A stretch of DNA of 51,650 bases, taken from Aquificaceae bacterium (lineage in GTDB: Bacteria > Aquificota > Aquificia > Aquificales > Aquificaceae). The position numbers were made by a program, and so were the translations under genes. Below are positions 16,265-28,136 of the stretch, piece after piece. The notes under the pieces are model-generated. The model searched no databases and had not been told where the DNA came from. It worked only from the letters and a program-made list of their open reading frames with translations. Each line of letters starts with the position of its first letter. The stretch's first letter is position 1. The stretch covers positions 1-51,650 of the forward strand of contig JAOAIS010000006.1 in NCBI GenBank assembly GCA_026414575.1, in the 5' to 3' direction.

Positions 16265-16617
16265 TCTACCAATTCAAGGATGGCAAGCTCGCATCCATCG
16301 CCCTTTCTCCTTTCTGGCAGTTTTATTATTCTCGTGTATCCACCCTGCCTACCTTCGAACCTCGGGGCTACTTCTTCAAAAAGCTTTCTCACGGCAGCCT
16401 TATCTGGTAGAACTTTAAGGGCAAGCCTGCGAGCATGCAAATCACCTCTCTTACCAAGGGTTATAAGCTTTTCTACGAAGGGCTTTACCGCCTTCGCTCT
16501 TTGGAGGGATGTTTCAATCCTTTCTTCCATTATGAGAGCCCTTGCCAAGGACCTGTATAGGGCAAGCCTCTGCTCCTTTGTTCTGTCAAAGTGTTTCTTT
16601 TTTATCCTATGTCTCAT
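16261..16617 (-). CDS. rplQ: Ribosomal protein L17
   Basis: Large-subunit protein near the exit tunnel. The N-terminus [17 protein letters not shown] and the [16 protein letters not shown] segment are classic L17; 118 aa. It follows rpoA by four bases, as in most bacterial alpha operons, and runs into the YggT gene. Confidence 0.97.
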   Translation of the reverse strand: MRHRIKKKHFDRTKEQRLALYRSLARALIMEERIETSLQRAKAVKPFVEKLITLGKRGDLHARRLALKVLPDKAAVRKLFEEVAPRFEGRQGGYTRIIKLPERRKGDGCELAILELVE

Positions 16618-16621
16618 CTTT

Positions 16622-17575
16622 TTACCTCCTGCTTTCTACATCCATACCAAGGCTCAAACCCATCTGACGTAGGGCTTCCTTTATCTCGTTTATTGCCTTC
16701 CTTCCCACATTTTTGGTGCCTTTTAGGTCATCCTCAGTAAGTCTTACCAGGTCTCCTATGGTGGATATGCCCATCCTCTTTATGGAATTGAGGGCCCTTT
16801 GGGATACATCAAGCTCTTCTATGGGCAAGCTTAGCTTTTCTGAAAACTCGTCCACTATACCCACTGGCTCTTCTACTACCGGGGCTTCAAAGGAGATGTT
16901 CTCAAGGGCGCTGAAGTTCCTAACTATTAGCTGGACTGCTTCCTTCAAAACTTCCTCTGGTGTCTTGGTTCCATCGGTGTATATCTCCATTATGAGCCTG
17001 TCGTAGTCGCTTCTTTTTTCCACTCTTGTCTTTTCAACTTTAAAGGCCGCTTGGCGTACTGGGGAGAAGTCAGCATCTACCAAAATCCAACCCACTTCGC
17101 CCAACACTTCCATTTCCTCTGTGGGCAGATAACCAAAGCCTCTTTCAATTCTTATTTCTATGTTTATCTCCTTGTTGGGGTTTGTTATGGTAAGTATCTT
17201 CTGGTCGGGGTTTACCAATTCCACATTAGGAGGCAGGCTTATATCTTTAGCATAGACATCGCCTTCACCCTTTTTCTTGAGATAGAGTATTTCCACGTCC
17301 GAGCCAAGGAGTTTAAACCTCGCCTTTTTAAGATTGGCTATTATCTCCAGCGTATCTTCCTGAACGCCTTCTATGGAAGAGAACTCATGGTAGGTGCCGT
17401 ATATCTTAACAGCAGTCATGGCAGTGCCTTGTATGGAAGAAAGAAGGGTTCTTCTCAGGGAATTGCCTACAGTTATACCAAAGCCTCTTTCTAAAGGTTC
17501 CATAATAAACCTGCCGTAGGTTTTCCCTCTCTCCTCCCAGTAGACCTTTGAAGGGAAAAGAAACTCTCTCAGCAT
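16622..17575 (-). CDS. rpoA: RNA polymerase alpha subunit
   Basis: Dimerising scaffold of RNA polymerase. The N-terminal assembly domain contains [14 protein letters not shown]; a linker of about 20 residues rich in Glu/Pro/Val leads to a normal C-terminal domain ([18 protein letters not shown]...), so promoter UP-element and activator contacts are possible. 317 aa. Placed between rpsD and rplQ as usual. Confidence 0.98.
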   Translation of the reverse strand: MLREFLFPSKVYWEERGKTYGRFIMEPLERGFGITVGNSLRRTLLSSIQGTAMTAVKIYGTYHEFSSIEGVQEDTLEIIANLKKARFKLLGSDVEILYLKKKGEGDVYAKDISLPPNVELVNPDQKILTITNPNKEINIEIRIERGFGYLPTEEMEVLGEVGWILVDADFSPVRQAAFKVEKTRVEKRSDYDRLIMEIYTDGTKTPEEVLKEAVQLIVRNFSALENISFEAPVVEEPVGIVDEFSEKLSLPIEELDVSQRALNSIKRMGISTIGDLVRLTEDDLKGTKNVGRKAINEIKEALRQMGLSLGMDVESRR

Positions 17576-17586
17576 AGTCTTCCTCC

Positions 17587-18216
17587 TTACACTCTCGAGT
17601 AGAACTCTATGATGTACTGAAGGTTTACAGGTACCTCCAGCTGTATGTCTCTGGGCATGTCTATTACCCTACCCCTGAAGTTTTCCTTATCTAACTCAAG
17701 CCACGACGGGACGCTGCGTGGATCCATATTTTCCAAGTTTTCCAGTAGCTGTGGCACATCTCGAGAGCCTTGTTTTACCTCAATAATATCTCCTGGTTCT
17801 ACCCTGTAGGAGGGAATGTCAACTTTTCTGCCGTTTACAGTAAAGTGTCCATGGGCAACCCATTGTCTTGCCTGTCTTCTAGTGCTGGCAAATCCCAGCC
17901 TGTATACCACATTATCGAGCCTTCTTTCAAGAAGCTGAAGAAGCACCTGACCTGTGTTACCCTTTGATCGGGAAGCTTCATCAAAATACCTTCTGAATTG
18001 TTTTTCCCTCAAGCCTCCATACAGAAACTTGAGCTTTTGTTTTTCCATAAGACGTACACCGTACTCGGTGAGCTTTCTCCTTCTTCCCTTTGTTCTCCCA
18101 TGTTGACCTGGGGGGAAGTTTCTTCTTGCCAAGTTTTTTGGTGCGCTCTTTTTGCCAGATACTATGGCACCTAACCTTCTGTCTGTCCTTACCTGAGGAC
18201 CTATGTATCTACCCAT
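17587..18216 (-). CDS. rpsD: Ribosomal protein S4
   Basis: Primary 16S-binding protein and, in many bacteria, a translational autoregulator. It starts MGRYIGPQVRTDRRLG and has the S4 fold at about 97-160 (LERRLDNVVYRLGFA). The zinc-type cysteines of some S4 proteins are absent. 209 aa. It lies three bases after rpsK. Confidence 0.97.
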   Translation of the reverse strand: MGRYIGPQVRTDRRLGAIVSGKKSAPKNLARRNFPPGQHGRTKGRRRKLTEYGVRLMEKQKLKFLYGGLREKQFRRYFDEASRSKGNTGQVLLQLLERRLDNVVYRLGFASTRRQARQWVAHGHFTVNGRKVDIPSYRVEPGDIIEVKQGSRDVPQLLENLENMDPRSVPSWLELDKENFRGRVIDMPRDIQLEVPVNLQYIIEFYSRV

Positions 18217-18219
18217 GCG

Positions 18220-18609
18220 TTAAACCCTCCTCTTTGCTGGCGGTCTACATCCGTTATGTGGTATGGGGGTTATATCCCTTATGGCTTTGACCTTTATGCC
18301 TGCTGCATATACAGCCCTGAGGGCGGACTCTCTTCCTGCTCCAGCTCCCTTAACTCTTACCTCTGCTTCTTGCAACCCATACTCTTGAATTGCCCTCTTT
18401 GCTGCTTTTTGGGCGGCAAGTTGTGCTGCATAGGGTGTGCTTTTCCTTGTGCCTTTGAAACCAACGGTGCCGCCACTTTCCCACACAAGGGTATTACCCT
18501 GTTTGTCTGTTATGCTTATGATTGTATTGTTAAAGGTGCTTAGTATATGAACTATGCCCTCTGTTACTGTCTTTTTCTGCTTTTTTTGTGGCTGTTTCCT
18601 TTTTGCCAT
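18220..18609 (-). CDS. rpsK: Ribosomal protein S11
   Basis: Small-subunit platform protein. The sequence contains [15 protein letters not shown] and the C-terminal [18 protein letters not shown]. 129 aa, with a short basic N-terminal extension. Third gene of the alpha operon. Confidence 0.97.
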   Translation of the reverse strand: MAKRKQPQKKQKKTVTEGIVHILSTFNNTIISITDKQGNTLVWESGGTVGFKGTRKSTPYAAQLAAQKAAKRAIQEYGLQEAEVRVKGAGAGRESALRAVYAAGIKVKAIRDITPIPHNGCRPPAKRRV

Positions 18610-18620
18610 CTATGACCTCC

Positions 18621-19001
18621 TTACTTGACTATCTTTTTCTTGGTGCCACCAACGGTTTTTCTCTTGCCCTTTCTTGTTCTTGAGTTCGTTTTCGTTTGTT
18701 GACCCCTAACGGGAAGACCCTTCACATGTCTTATGCCCCTGTAGCAACCCATATCTATTAGTTTTTTTATGTTTATTTGAACTTCCCTGCGCAGATCGCC
18801 TTCTACCGCATAATTTTGCTCAATGAACTTGCGTATTGTATTAAGCTCTTCTGGTGTTAGTTCACCGAGCTTTTTGGTGCCGGGTATGCCTGTTTTTTCA
18901 CATATTTCTCTTGCTCTGGACCATCCTATGCCATAAAGGTAGGTCAGGACCACTTCCAACTTTTTGCCCTCTGGGAGGTCAACACCTGCTATCCTTGCCA
19001 T
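18621..19001 (-). CDS. rpsM: Ribosomal protein S13
   Basis: Small-subunit head protein contacting P-site tRNA and forming the B1 bridges. [14 protein letters not shown] at the start and [18 protein letters not shown] near the end are diagnostic. 126 aa. It follows rpmJ. Confidence 0.97.
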   Translation of the reverse strand: MARIAGVDLPEGKKLEVVLTYLYGIGWSRAREICEKTGIPGTKKLGELTPEELNTIRKFIEQNYAVEGDLRREVQINIKKLIDMGCYRGIRHVKGLPVRGQQTKTNSRTRKGKRKTVGGTKKKIVK

Positions 19002-19012
19002 CTTTTACCTCC

Positions 19013-19129
19013 TTAACTACCCTGTCTTTGTTTGTGCTTTGGGTTCTCGCATATTACCATAACTCTTCCCTTTCTCCTTATGATCTTGCACTTGGCACAT
19101 ATGGGCTTTACAGAAGGTTTAACCTTCAT
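19013..19129 (-). CDS. rpmJ: Ribosomal protein L36
   Basis: A 38-aa zinc-binding large-subunit protein. It begins [15 protein letters not shown] and has the ligands C11, C14, C27 and H32 (C-x2-C...CENPKH). Preceded by AAGGAGG. Its place between infA and rpsM is the usual one. Confidence 0.96.
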   Translation of the reverse strand: MKVKPSVKPICAKCKIIRRKGRVMVICENPKHKQRQGS

Positions 19130-19165
19130 GTTTACCTCCTTGTAACCTAACAATTATAACACAAA

Positions 19166-19397
19166 TCATCCTCTGTATACTATCCTACCCCTTGTGAGGT
19201 CATAGGGTGATAGCTCTACCTTTACCTTATCTCCGGGAAGTATCCTTATAAAATGGATGCGCATTTTGCCAGAAACATGGGCAAGCACTTCGTGCCCTGT
19301 CTCCAGCTTAACCCTAAACATGGCGTTAGGTAAGGCTTCTAACACTTCGCCTTCGATTACTATTCCCTTTTCCTTGTGTTTCTCTTCTCCCTTTTTC

Positions 19398-19405
<8 letters not shown>
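19166..19405 (-). CDS. infA: Translation initiation factor IF-1
   Basis: An OB-fold protein that blocks the ribosomal A site during initiation. The core ([19 protein letters not shown]...GRIVYRG) is canonical; a lysine/glutamate-rich extension of about seven residues precedes it. 79 aa. The start overlaps map by eight bases. Confidence 0.96.
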
Positions 19406-22105
<2,700 letters not shown>

Positions 22106-22127
<22 letters not shown>

Positions 22128-22555
22128 ACACCGCCAAGAGCTTCTATCTTCTGCTTTGCGGATTGGGAAAAGGCATGGGCTTTTACTTTGAGTACCTTCG
22201 TAAGCTCTCCATCGCCCAGAATCTTTACTGGCATACCTTTACGCACAAGCCCCTTATTTAGAAGGCTTTCGGGAGTTACTTCCTCACCTGCCTGAAAGTA
22301 TTTTTCTAAGGTTTTAAGGTTTACCACCGCATACTCAACCCTGTTTATGGGTCTAAAGCCTCTCTTTGGCACCCTTTTATGCAGGGGTGTTTGACCTCCC
22401 TCAAACCAAGAAGGAAGCCTTCTGTCACCCGAGCGCGTCTTTTGACCCTTGTGTCCCTTTCCGCATGTCTTGCCAAGGCCAGAGCCAACACCCCTACCTA
22501 CCCTCTTTCTTTCCTTTGTTGCCCCTTCATTGGGAGCGAGCTCGTGCAGTTTCAT
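22106..22555 (-). CDS. rplO: Ribosomal protein L15
   Basis: Begins [18 protein letters not shown], followed by the Gly/Lys-rich arm ([15 protein letters not shown]) that threads into 23S rRNA. 149 aa. Overlaps rpmD by four bases. Confidence 0.97.
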
Positions 22556-22737
22556 GTCTGAACCTCCTCTACTTCAAGAAGGTGGATAGCTTTGCGAATA
22601 TTCCCCCTTACCACGGGGCTATCCTCCAAGAGCACCTCCTGTCCCACCTTTTTGAGTCCAAGGCTTTTTACTGCCTTTATCTGCGATTCAGACTTACCGG
22701 CCAAACCTCTTAGGAGTTTAACCCTCAATTTTGCCAT
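22552..22737 (-). CDS. rpmD: Ribosomal protein L30
   Basis: 61-aa large-subunit protein, [17 protein letters not shown]..., with [13 protein letters not shown] as the conserved centre. Located between rpsE and rplO as usual. Confidence 0.96.
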   Translation of the reverse strand: MAKLRVKLLRGLAGKSESQIKAVKSLGLKKVGQEVLLEDSPVVRGNIRKAIHLLEVEEVQT

Positions 22738-22748
22738 TTCAAGCCTCC

Positions 22749-23336
22749 TTAAGGTACTCGAAGGTCTCTTGCGTATACATTGTATCTCTTACGTAGAACA
22801 TCAACATCTACACCTCTATCCCTTGCTAACTCTTCAAGAGACCTTAACTTGAGTAAAGCGTCGAAAACGGCCCTTACTACATTGTTGGGATTTGTGCTTC
22901 CCTGAAGTTTTGTGAGCACATCCGTGTAGCCCGCTAACTCAAAAATGGGCTTTGCTGCACCGCCAGCCACTATACCGGTTCCGCGCCTTGCGGGTATAAC
23001 CCTTATCATGGTTGGCCCGTAGTGACCTATCACATCGTGGGGAACTGTGCCGTTTTCTATGGGTACCCTTATTATGTGTTTTTTGCCATCCTCTATGGCT
23101 TTTGCTATGGCTATAGGCACTTCCCTCGCCTTTCCAAGACCGAAACCAACAAAGCCCCTTTTGTCACCGACTATGACCAGGGCGCTGAAGGAGAACCTTT
23201 TACCGCCTTTGGTAACCCTTGTGGTTCTTTTCGCGTATATAAGCCTTTCTTCTATCTGTAGCTGGTCTTCCAGCTCCGAAATTCTCTGCACTCTTCTTTT
23301 ATCGTCAATGAGCTTTTCAATAGTTATACCACCCAT
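22749..23336 (-). CDS. rpsE: Ribosomal protein S5
   Basis: Decoding-fidelity protein. It has an N-terminal dsRBD-like domain (TRVTKGGKRFSFSALVIVGD) and the C-terminal domain with ARRGTGIVAGG. 195 aa, including a roughly 30-residue N-terminal extension (RRVQRISELEDQLQIEER) longer than in E. coli. Confidence 0.97.
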   Translation of the reverse strand: MGGITIEKLIDDKRRVQRISELEDQLQIEERLIYAKRTTRVTKGGKRFSFSALVIVGDKRGFVGFGLGKAREVPIAIAKAIEDGKKHIIRVPIENGTVPHDVIGHYGPTMIRVIPARRGTGIVAGGAAKPIFELAGYTDVLTKLQGSTNPNNVVRAVFDALLKLRSLEELARDRGVDVDVLRKRYNVYARDLRVP

Positions 23337-23347
23337 GTTTACCTCCT

Positions 23348-23728
23348 TTAAAATTCAAGCCCAAGTTCCCTGCACTTGTCTGCAAAAGCTTTAATCTTGC
23401 CGTGATATAAGAACCCACCTCTATCAAAGACCACCTTTTTTATACCTTTTTCAAGAGCCCTTTTGACTAAGATTTCTGCCACTTTCTGCACATCCTCTAT
23501 AGACTTGCCTCCTCTTTTGCCAGCAAGCTCTTTAAACTCTGGGTCTATGGAGGAGGCGGAGACAAGGGTTTTGGAAATTCCTTCGGAGTCGTCTATTATT
23601 TGGGCATAAAAAGCCTTCAGGCTTCTGTAGACAGACAAGCGTGGTCTTTCAGATGTTCCTATTATTTTTTTTCTTATCCTCTTGTGTCTTCTCTCCCTTT
23701 TTTCGTGTCTGTCTAACTTTGCCATCAA
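23348..23728 (-). CDS. rplR: Ribosomal protein L18
   Basis: 5S rRNA-binding protein. RPRLSVYRSLKAFYAQIIDD and the final AFADKCRELGLEF are typical. 126 aa. GAGGTG lies before the ATG. Confidence 0.96.
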   Translation of the reverse strand: MMAKLDRHEKRERRHKRIRKKIIGTSERPRLSVYRSLKAFYAQIIDDSEGISKTLVSASSIDPEFKELAGKRGGKSIEDVQKVAEILVKRALEKGIKKVVFDRGGFLYHGKIKAFADKCRELGLEF

Positions 23729-23736
23729 ACACCTCC

Positions 23737-24285
23737 TTATTTCTTGCCGCCTTTACCGGCCGATTTACCAGCCTTTAGCCTGAGTGTTTCACCTTCGTAG
23801 CGTATGCCCTTGCCCTTGTAGACGTTGGGTTTTCTAAAGGCTCTTATCTGCGCACACACCTGACCAACCTTTTGCTTGTCTATACCGCTTACATAAATCT
23901 TGTTTTCTTTTACCTCTATCTTGACATCGGGTGGTATTGGATACACAACTGGGTGAGAAAGACCAAGGCTAAGCTCCAGATTGTTTCCTTTAACCGCTGC
24001 TCTGTATCCTAAACCAACCACTTCCAGCACCTTGGTAAATCCCTCTGTGACCCCCTTTATAAGGTTCCTTATAAGGGCTGCGGTTGTGCCGTGCATAGCC
24101 CTGTGGAAGGGCTGGTTGGTTGGTCTTTCTACTTTTATGGTTTCACCCTCCAGGTATACTCTTATGTCTGGATGAACCCTCATGGAAAGCTTACCCTTGG
24201 GACCCTCAACCTTCAGTTCACCGTCCTGAAGGCTTACTTTTACACCCTTTGGCACTTCTATGGGTTTTTTGCCTATCCTTGACAT
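23737..24285 (-). CDS. rplF: Ribosomal protein L6
   Basis: Two tandem L6 folds: [17 protein letters not shown] at the start and the conserved [16 protein letters not shown] near the end. 182 aa with a basic Gly/Lys tail. Confidence 0.97.
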   Translation of the reverse strand: MSRIGKKPIEVPKGVKVSLQDGELKVEGPKGKLSMRVHPDIRVYLEGETIKVERPTNQPFHRAMHGTTAALIRNLIKGVTEGFTKVLEVVGLGYRAAVKGNNLELSLGLSHPVVYPIPPDVKIEVKENKIYVSGIDKQKVGQVCAQIRAFRKPNVYKGKGIRYEGETLRLKAGKSAGKGGKK

Positions 24286-24294
24286 GTCACCACC

Positions 24295-24699
24295 TCACCA
24301 AACATAAGCTATAAGCTCTCCACCCTTGCCAAGCCTACGGGCTTCGTGGTCAGTTATCAGTCCCGCGTCTGTGGAAAGGATGGCTATACCAAAACCTCTT
24401 TCTACATAGGGTATTCTGTGTTTTGGCGTGTATATTCTTCTTCCCGGTTTTGAAATTCTTTTCAGCTCGGATATCATATTTCTTTCTTTCTTTTGGTCAA
24501 GGTATTTCAGGTAAATCCTGAGCGTGTATTGGTTGCCCCTTTTGTTTTCCTCTACCCTTTCCCAGCTCTTTATGTAGCCTTCCTTTTTCAAGAGCTCCAA
24601 TATAGCTTCCCTAAGCTTTGAAGAGGGCACATCTACATAGTCCATACGCCTCTTTATGGCATTCTTAATGGCAGAGAACATATCCGCTATAGGGTCCAT
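24295..24699 (-). CDS. rpsH: Ribosomal protein S8
   Basis: Binds helix 21 of 16S rRNA; a translational repressor of the spc operon in E. coli. MDPIADMFSAIKNAIKRRMD at the start and GFGIAILSTDAGLITDHEAR at the end fix the call. 134 aa. Confidence 0.97.
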   Translation of the reverse strand: MDPIADMFSAIKNAIKRRMDYVDVPSSKLREAILELLKKEGYIKSWERVEENKRGNQYTLRIYLKYLDQKKERNMISELKRISKPGRRIYTPKHRIPYVERGFGIAILSTDAGLITDHEARRLGKGGELIAYVW

Positions 24700-24710
24700 A
24701 CTTTACCTCC

Positions 24711-24899
24711 TTACCAGCTTGACTTTTTGACGCCCGGGAGCTCTCCCTTTAAGGCAAGTTCTCTAAAACACAGCCTACACATACCAAACTGCCTTATGAA
24801 GCCCCTTGGTCTTCCACACAGGGGGCATCTATTCTTGTGCCTTACCACATACTTGGGAAAAAACATGATATCCTTTGCTACCTTTGCCTTTCTTGGCAT
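24711..24899 (-). CDS. rpsN: Ribosomal protein S14, zinc-binding (type Z)
   Basis: 62 aa starting [10 protein letters not shown]. The zinc motif C-x2-C...C-x2-C is intact ([22 protein letters not shown]). The frame is open five codons further upstream, but those overlap rplE and the ATG at 24899 matches the family start. Confidence 0.95.
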   Translation of the reverse strand: MPRKAKVAKDIMFFPKYVVRHKNRCPLCGRPRGFIRQFGMCRLCFRELALKGELPGVKKSSW

Positions 24900-24900
24900 G

Positions 24901-25470
24901 TTAACCTCCTGCACTTCTTATGGGAAGCCCCAGCAGGGACAAAAGCCAAAAGGCTTCCTCATCCTTCTTGGCGGTAGTGTGTATCACTATATCCATGCCT
25001 CTTATGGCGTCCACCTTTTCGTAGTCTATTTCTGGGAAAACTATCTGTTCCGCTATACCAAAGGCATAATTACCCCTGCCGTCGAAGGAGCGGGGGTTTA
25101 AACCCTTGAAGTCCTTAACGCGTGGAAGGGCTACCGATACGAGTTTATCAAGAAAATCCCACATTCTGTCTTTTCTCAAAGTCACCTTTAATCCTACGGG
25201 CATGCCTTTCCTAAGCTTAAAGCCCGCTTCGGACTTTTTTGCCCTTCTTACCGCTGGCTGTTGGCCTGTTATGGCTTTGAGGTCCTCCATAGCCCTCTCA
25301 AGGTGCTTAATGTCACCCACCGCTTCCCCAACGCCCATGTTAACCACTATCTTTACGATTCTTGGCACCTCCATAGGATTTTTGTAACCAAAGCGATTTA
25401 TGAGTTGTGGCACTACCTCTTCCTTGTATTTGTTGTAAAGCCTGGGTGCATACCTTGTTTCTACGCTCAT
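24901..25470 (-). CDS. rplE: Ribosomal protein L5
   Basis: 5S rRNA and P-site tRNA-contacting protein. [19 protein letters not shown], the K/R-rich [17 protein letters not shown] and the final [10 protein letters not shown] are characteristic. 189 aa. Overlaps rplX by four bases. Confidence 0.97.
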   Translation of the reverse strand: MSVETRYAPRLYNKYKEEVVPQLINRFGYKNPMEVPRIVKIVVNMGVGEAVGDIKHLERAMEDLKAITGQQPAVRRAKKSEAGFKLRKGMPVGLKVTLRKDRMWDFLDKLVSVALPRVKDFKGLNPRSFDGRGNYAFGIAEQIVFPEIDYEKVDAIRGMDIVIHTTAKKDEEAFWLLSLLGLPIRSAGG

Positions 25471-25823
25471 CTTCTAACCCTCGCTTTTTCTCTTATTAAA
25501 TCCATGTTTTCCTTACACTTCTTACAGCACCTGTACTTTCTTACAACATCCCCTTCCATGACTGTTTTTATTTCAACCCTTGTGGGTTTCTCGCACTTGG
25601 GACACAGGAGCATGACATTGCTTACATGTATAGGAGCTTCCATTTCGTATATACCGCCTTCTCTGACATTGGGTATTGCCTTTACATGCTTCTTGACCAG
25701 GTTTACATCCTTAACTATGACCATGTTTTCCTCTCTCAATACCCTTATGACCTCACCCATCTTGCCCTTTTCTTTGCCCCTCATTATCACAACCCTATCA
25801 CCTTTCTTTATCTTTTGTGCCAT
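25467..25823 (-). CDS. rplX: Ribosomal protein L24
   Basis: KOW-motif assembly initiator ([20 protein letters not shown]). The ATG at 25823 overlaps the rplN stop as TGATG and follows GGAGGT; an in-frame GTG one codon upstream is less likely. Four cysteines in the tail ([15 protein letters not shown]) suggest a zinc site that E. coli L24 lacks. 118 aa. Confidence 0.95.
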   Translation of the reverse strand: MAQKIKKGDRVVIMRGKEKGKMGEVIRVLREENMVIVKDVNLVKKHVKAIPNVREGGIYEMEAPIHVSNVMLLCPKCEKPTRVEIKTVMEGDVVRKYRCCKKCKENMDLIREKARVRR

Positions 25824-26188
25824 CACACTACCTCCGGTGCCAAGGATGCCAGTTTAGTAAACCCCCTGTTTCTTACCTCTCTGGCTATGGGACCCAGTAT
25901 GCGGGTTCCGAGGGGCTCCCCATATTGGTTAAGAAGCACTACCGCATTGTCGTCGAACTTTATGTAGCTACCATCTGCTCGCTTCACTTCCTTTTTTGTC
26001 CTTACCACTACAGCCCTGTAAACTTTGCCCTTTTTTGCGGCTCCATTTGGGGCGGCCACCTTTACTGTAACGGTAACTACATCACCCACCGTCGCATACT
26101 TCCTCGGAGCGTAGGGTATGCCTATTATTTGCACCCTTTTGGCGCCCGAGTTGTCAGCCACGCTTGCATAACCTTGTCTTTGTATCAT
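25823..26188 (-). CDS. rplN: Ribosomal protein L14
   Basis: Begins [20 protein letters not shown]; 121 aa, normal length. Here it is the first gene of the unit: rpsQ, rpmC and rplP, which usually precede it, are absent, and two good promoters lie directly upstream. GAGGTG precedes the ATG. Confidence 0.97.
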   Translation of the reverse strand: MIQRQGYASVADNSGAKRVQIIGIPYAPRKYATVGDVVTVTVKVAAPNGAAKKGKVYRAVVVRTKKEVKRADGSYIKFDDNAVVLLNQYGEPLGTRILGPIAREVRNRGFTKLASLAPEVV

Positions 26189-26216
26189 GACTTTTCACCT
26201 CTAATATAAACAAAAC

Positions 26217-26225
26217 ATTATAGCA
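26217..26225 (-). promoter_or_regulatory. Extended -10 promoter for the ribosomal operon (proximal)
   Basis: TGCTATAAT on the minus strand is a perfect extended -10 (TGnTATAAT), 28 bases before the rplN ATG. The -35 region is weak, as is normal for this class. Confidence 0.55.
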
Positions 26226-26289
26226 AAAATCCACCTAAGGGCTTGAAGTTTTCTGACAAGCCCCACGTCAATGACCAATTGAAATCCTT

Positions 26290-26319
26290 ATTATAAAACA
26301 CGTGGAAATACTCTGTCAA
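26290..26319 (-). promoter_or_regulatory. Consensus promoter for the ribosomal operon (distal)
   Basis: On the minus strand, TTGACA (26314-26319) and TATAAT (26290-26295) are both perfect, with an 18-bp spacer. It predicts a leader of about 95 nt ahead of rplN, long enough to hold an r-protein-binding or other control site. It is the strongest-looking promoter in the window. Confidence 0.7.
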
Positions 26320-26935
26320 GGGTTTACTGAAAAATCTCTGAAAATTATCCAACAAGCACACGGCAACAATTCTGCAGTATGGGCAGGAAGGTGTAAAAAC
26401 GTAGCCTCAAAAGCATCATTGCAAAAGCCTTGCAAGCTCCTACCTCCAAGTCCTTCACCCTATCGCGCATGCTCCTTCACATTCCCACAAACTGCCCTAC
26501 CTCATACCTGCCCATTACCAACTTCTTGCATGCCTTAGTAACTTCTTGCCTTACTATCACTTATTAAAGCACTGCAGTAGTATCCGTAAGCTACAAAATG
26601 CTGAGCCTTGAATCTGACCTTATCAAGCATTGCCCAAAAAAAGCTTCAACCACCCCCAGAATATATCCTTTCAACTGCTATTCTTATCAGAGCTTGTGTC
26701 TTTACATGGGATTTTTACTTCTTTTGTCTTTTTGCTTGTGGGTTTTTGTCTGTAGAAATATGTGGCCAACTTTCCGATTAAGTCTAAGGAAAAAGCTAAA
26801 TCTTTGTCGCTTATGTACTCTATGTTTGCCACCTTCTGGACATGACTTTTTGAGGTATGTATGTTATAGCTTTCTTGCTTTGGAGGATTTAGAAGGTTTT
26901 GGGTTGAACTTTAAGCACAAAACTTTTCTGCGGGC
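26320..26935. other. Gene-poor region between rplN and the ArsA-type gene
   Basis: About 600 bases hold no convincing gene on either strand. The plus strand is C/T-rich between 26420 and 26560. A 10-bp direct repeat AACTTCTTGC occurs at 26520-26529 and 26540-26549. Minus-strand frames (for example 26390-26550) are open over short stretches but broken by stops and match nothing I know. It could be a decayed gene or a non-coding RNA region. Confidence 0.4.
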
Positions 26936-26941
26936 TATACT
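26936..26941 (+). promoter_or_regulatory. -10 box for the ArsA-type gene, probably leaderless
   Basis: TATACT ends seven bases before the ATG at 26949; no Shine-Dalgarno exists and no clear -35 is seen. The expected transcription start falls on or next to the start codon. Confidence 0.4.
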
Positions 26942-26948
26942 TTTTATG

Positions 26949-28136
26949 ATGAGAATTATACTCTTTTCTGGTAAGGGGGGCGTTGGCAAGACTACGATTT
27001 CTGCAGCAACCGCCTACAGGCTTTCGAGGCTTGGATATAAAACCATCGTAGTTTCCCTCGACCCTGCTCATAGCTTAGGTGATGCCTTCGACCTTTTGGA
27101 GGAGGAAAAAACCAAAGCCAAGGGCTTGCCCATAAGGGTATCCGAAAGCCTTTTCTTACAAGAAATAGACATCCAGGAGGAAGTTGACAGGTATTGGGGT
27201 GATGTGTACAGGTTTCTTGAGCTTTTGTTTAACACAACTGGTCTGGACCAGGTAGTATCCGAGGAGCTTGCCATACTGCCGGGCATGGAAGAGGTGACAA
27301 GCCTTTTATATGTTAACAAGTACTACAGGGAGGGCGAGTTTGATGTTTTGGTGCTTGACCTTCCACCGACTGGGGAGTCCCTTAGGTTTGTATCCATGCC
27401 TACGGTTCTTAAGTGGTATATGAGAAAGATATTCAACGTGGAAAGGACCATACTGAAAGTGGCAAGACCTGTAGCCAGAAGGCTCACGGATGTTCCACTT
27501 CCTGATGAGGAATACTTTAAAGCTCTTGAAAATTTCTACGAAAAGCTCAAGGGAGTTGACGAACTTCTTGTTGACCCAGGCATAACTTCCGTGAGGCTCG
27601 TAGCTAACCCCGAAAAGATGGTGTTGAAGGAGAGTCAAAGAGCTTTTATGTACTTCAACCTTTTTGGTATTAATGTGGATGGGGTCATAGTTAACAAGGT
27701 TTTGCCTCCAACGGTGGAAAGCTGTGAACACTTTTCCAGATGGATGCTTACCCAGAGGAGGCACATAGAGGATATTCATGCTTTGTTTTATCCTGTTCCC
27801 GTGTTCCTAGTACCTCTTATGGAGGACGAGGTGGTAGGAGTAGATAGACTGGAGACATTATCTGAACTTATATACGGGGATGCTGACCCCGCAAGGGTTT
27901 TTCACAGGGAAAAGCCTTACGAGTTTGTGGAGCAAGGCGGAGATTATGTGATAAAGCTAAGGGCCCCCTTCCTCACGAAGGATGGTCTTTCCATTTTAAA
28001 GAGCGAAGGAGAGATCATAATAAGGTGGAGAAATTTCAAGAGCCATGTTCTTCTCCCAAGGAAGTTAAGAGAATACGAGCCAAAAAGCGCAAAGATTGAG
28101 GAGGGATATGTTAAAGTTTATCTTTCAAAGACCTAA
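26949..28136 (+). CDS. ArsA/Get3-family ATPase with C-terminal HSP20-like domain
   Basis: A deviant Walker A P-loop, G8-K-G-G-V-G-K14-T, opens the protein. The family's switch-like segment DPAHSLGDAF is clear, and the last 80 residues (from EKPYEFVEQGGDYVIKL) form the HSP20-like beta domain of bacterial ArsA proteins. No arsenite-binding cysteine triad or ars genes are nearby, so arsenite transport is not supported; a chaperone or targeting role is an inference. The open frame reaches 26598, but that extension is low-complexity and non-homologous. ATGs at 26946 and 26949 are both possible, giving 395-396 aa. Confidence 0.88.
   Translation: MRIILFSGKGGVGKTTISAATAYRLSRLGYKTIVVSLDPAHSLGDAFDLLEEEKTKAKGLPIRVSESLFLQEIDIQEEVDRYWGDVYRFLELLFNTTGLDQVVSEELAILPGMEEVTSLLYVNKYYREGEFDVLVLDLPPTGESLRFVSMPTVLKWYMRKIFNVERTILKVARPVARRLTDVPLPDEEYFKALENFYEKLKGVDELLVDPGITSVRLVANPEKMVLKESQRAFMYFNLFGINVDGVIVNKVLPPTVESCEHFSRWMLTQRRHIEDIHALFYPVPVFLVPLMEDEVVGVDRLETLSELIYGDADPARVFHREKPYEFVEQGGDYVIKLRAPFLTKDGLSILKSEGEIIIRWRNFKSHVLLPRKLREYEPKSAKIEEGYVKVYLSKT

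Noticed and set aside
26302-26538. Plus-strand open frame of 78 codons
   Set aside because: Pro/Ser/Cys-rich composition, no ribosome site, no family resemblance; it reflects the C/T skew of the region.
26598-26945. N-terminal extension of the ArsA-type open frame
   Set aside because: The 116-residue extension is Cys/Leu/Phe-rich, matches no ArsA start and precedes the P-loop-proximal ATG with its own -10 box.
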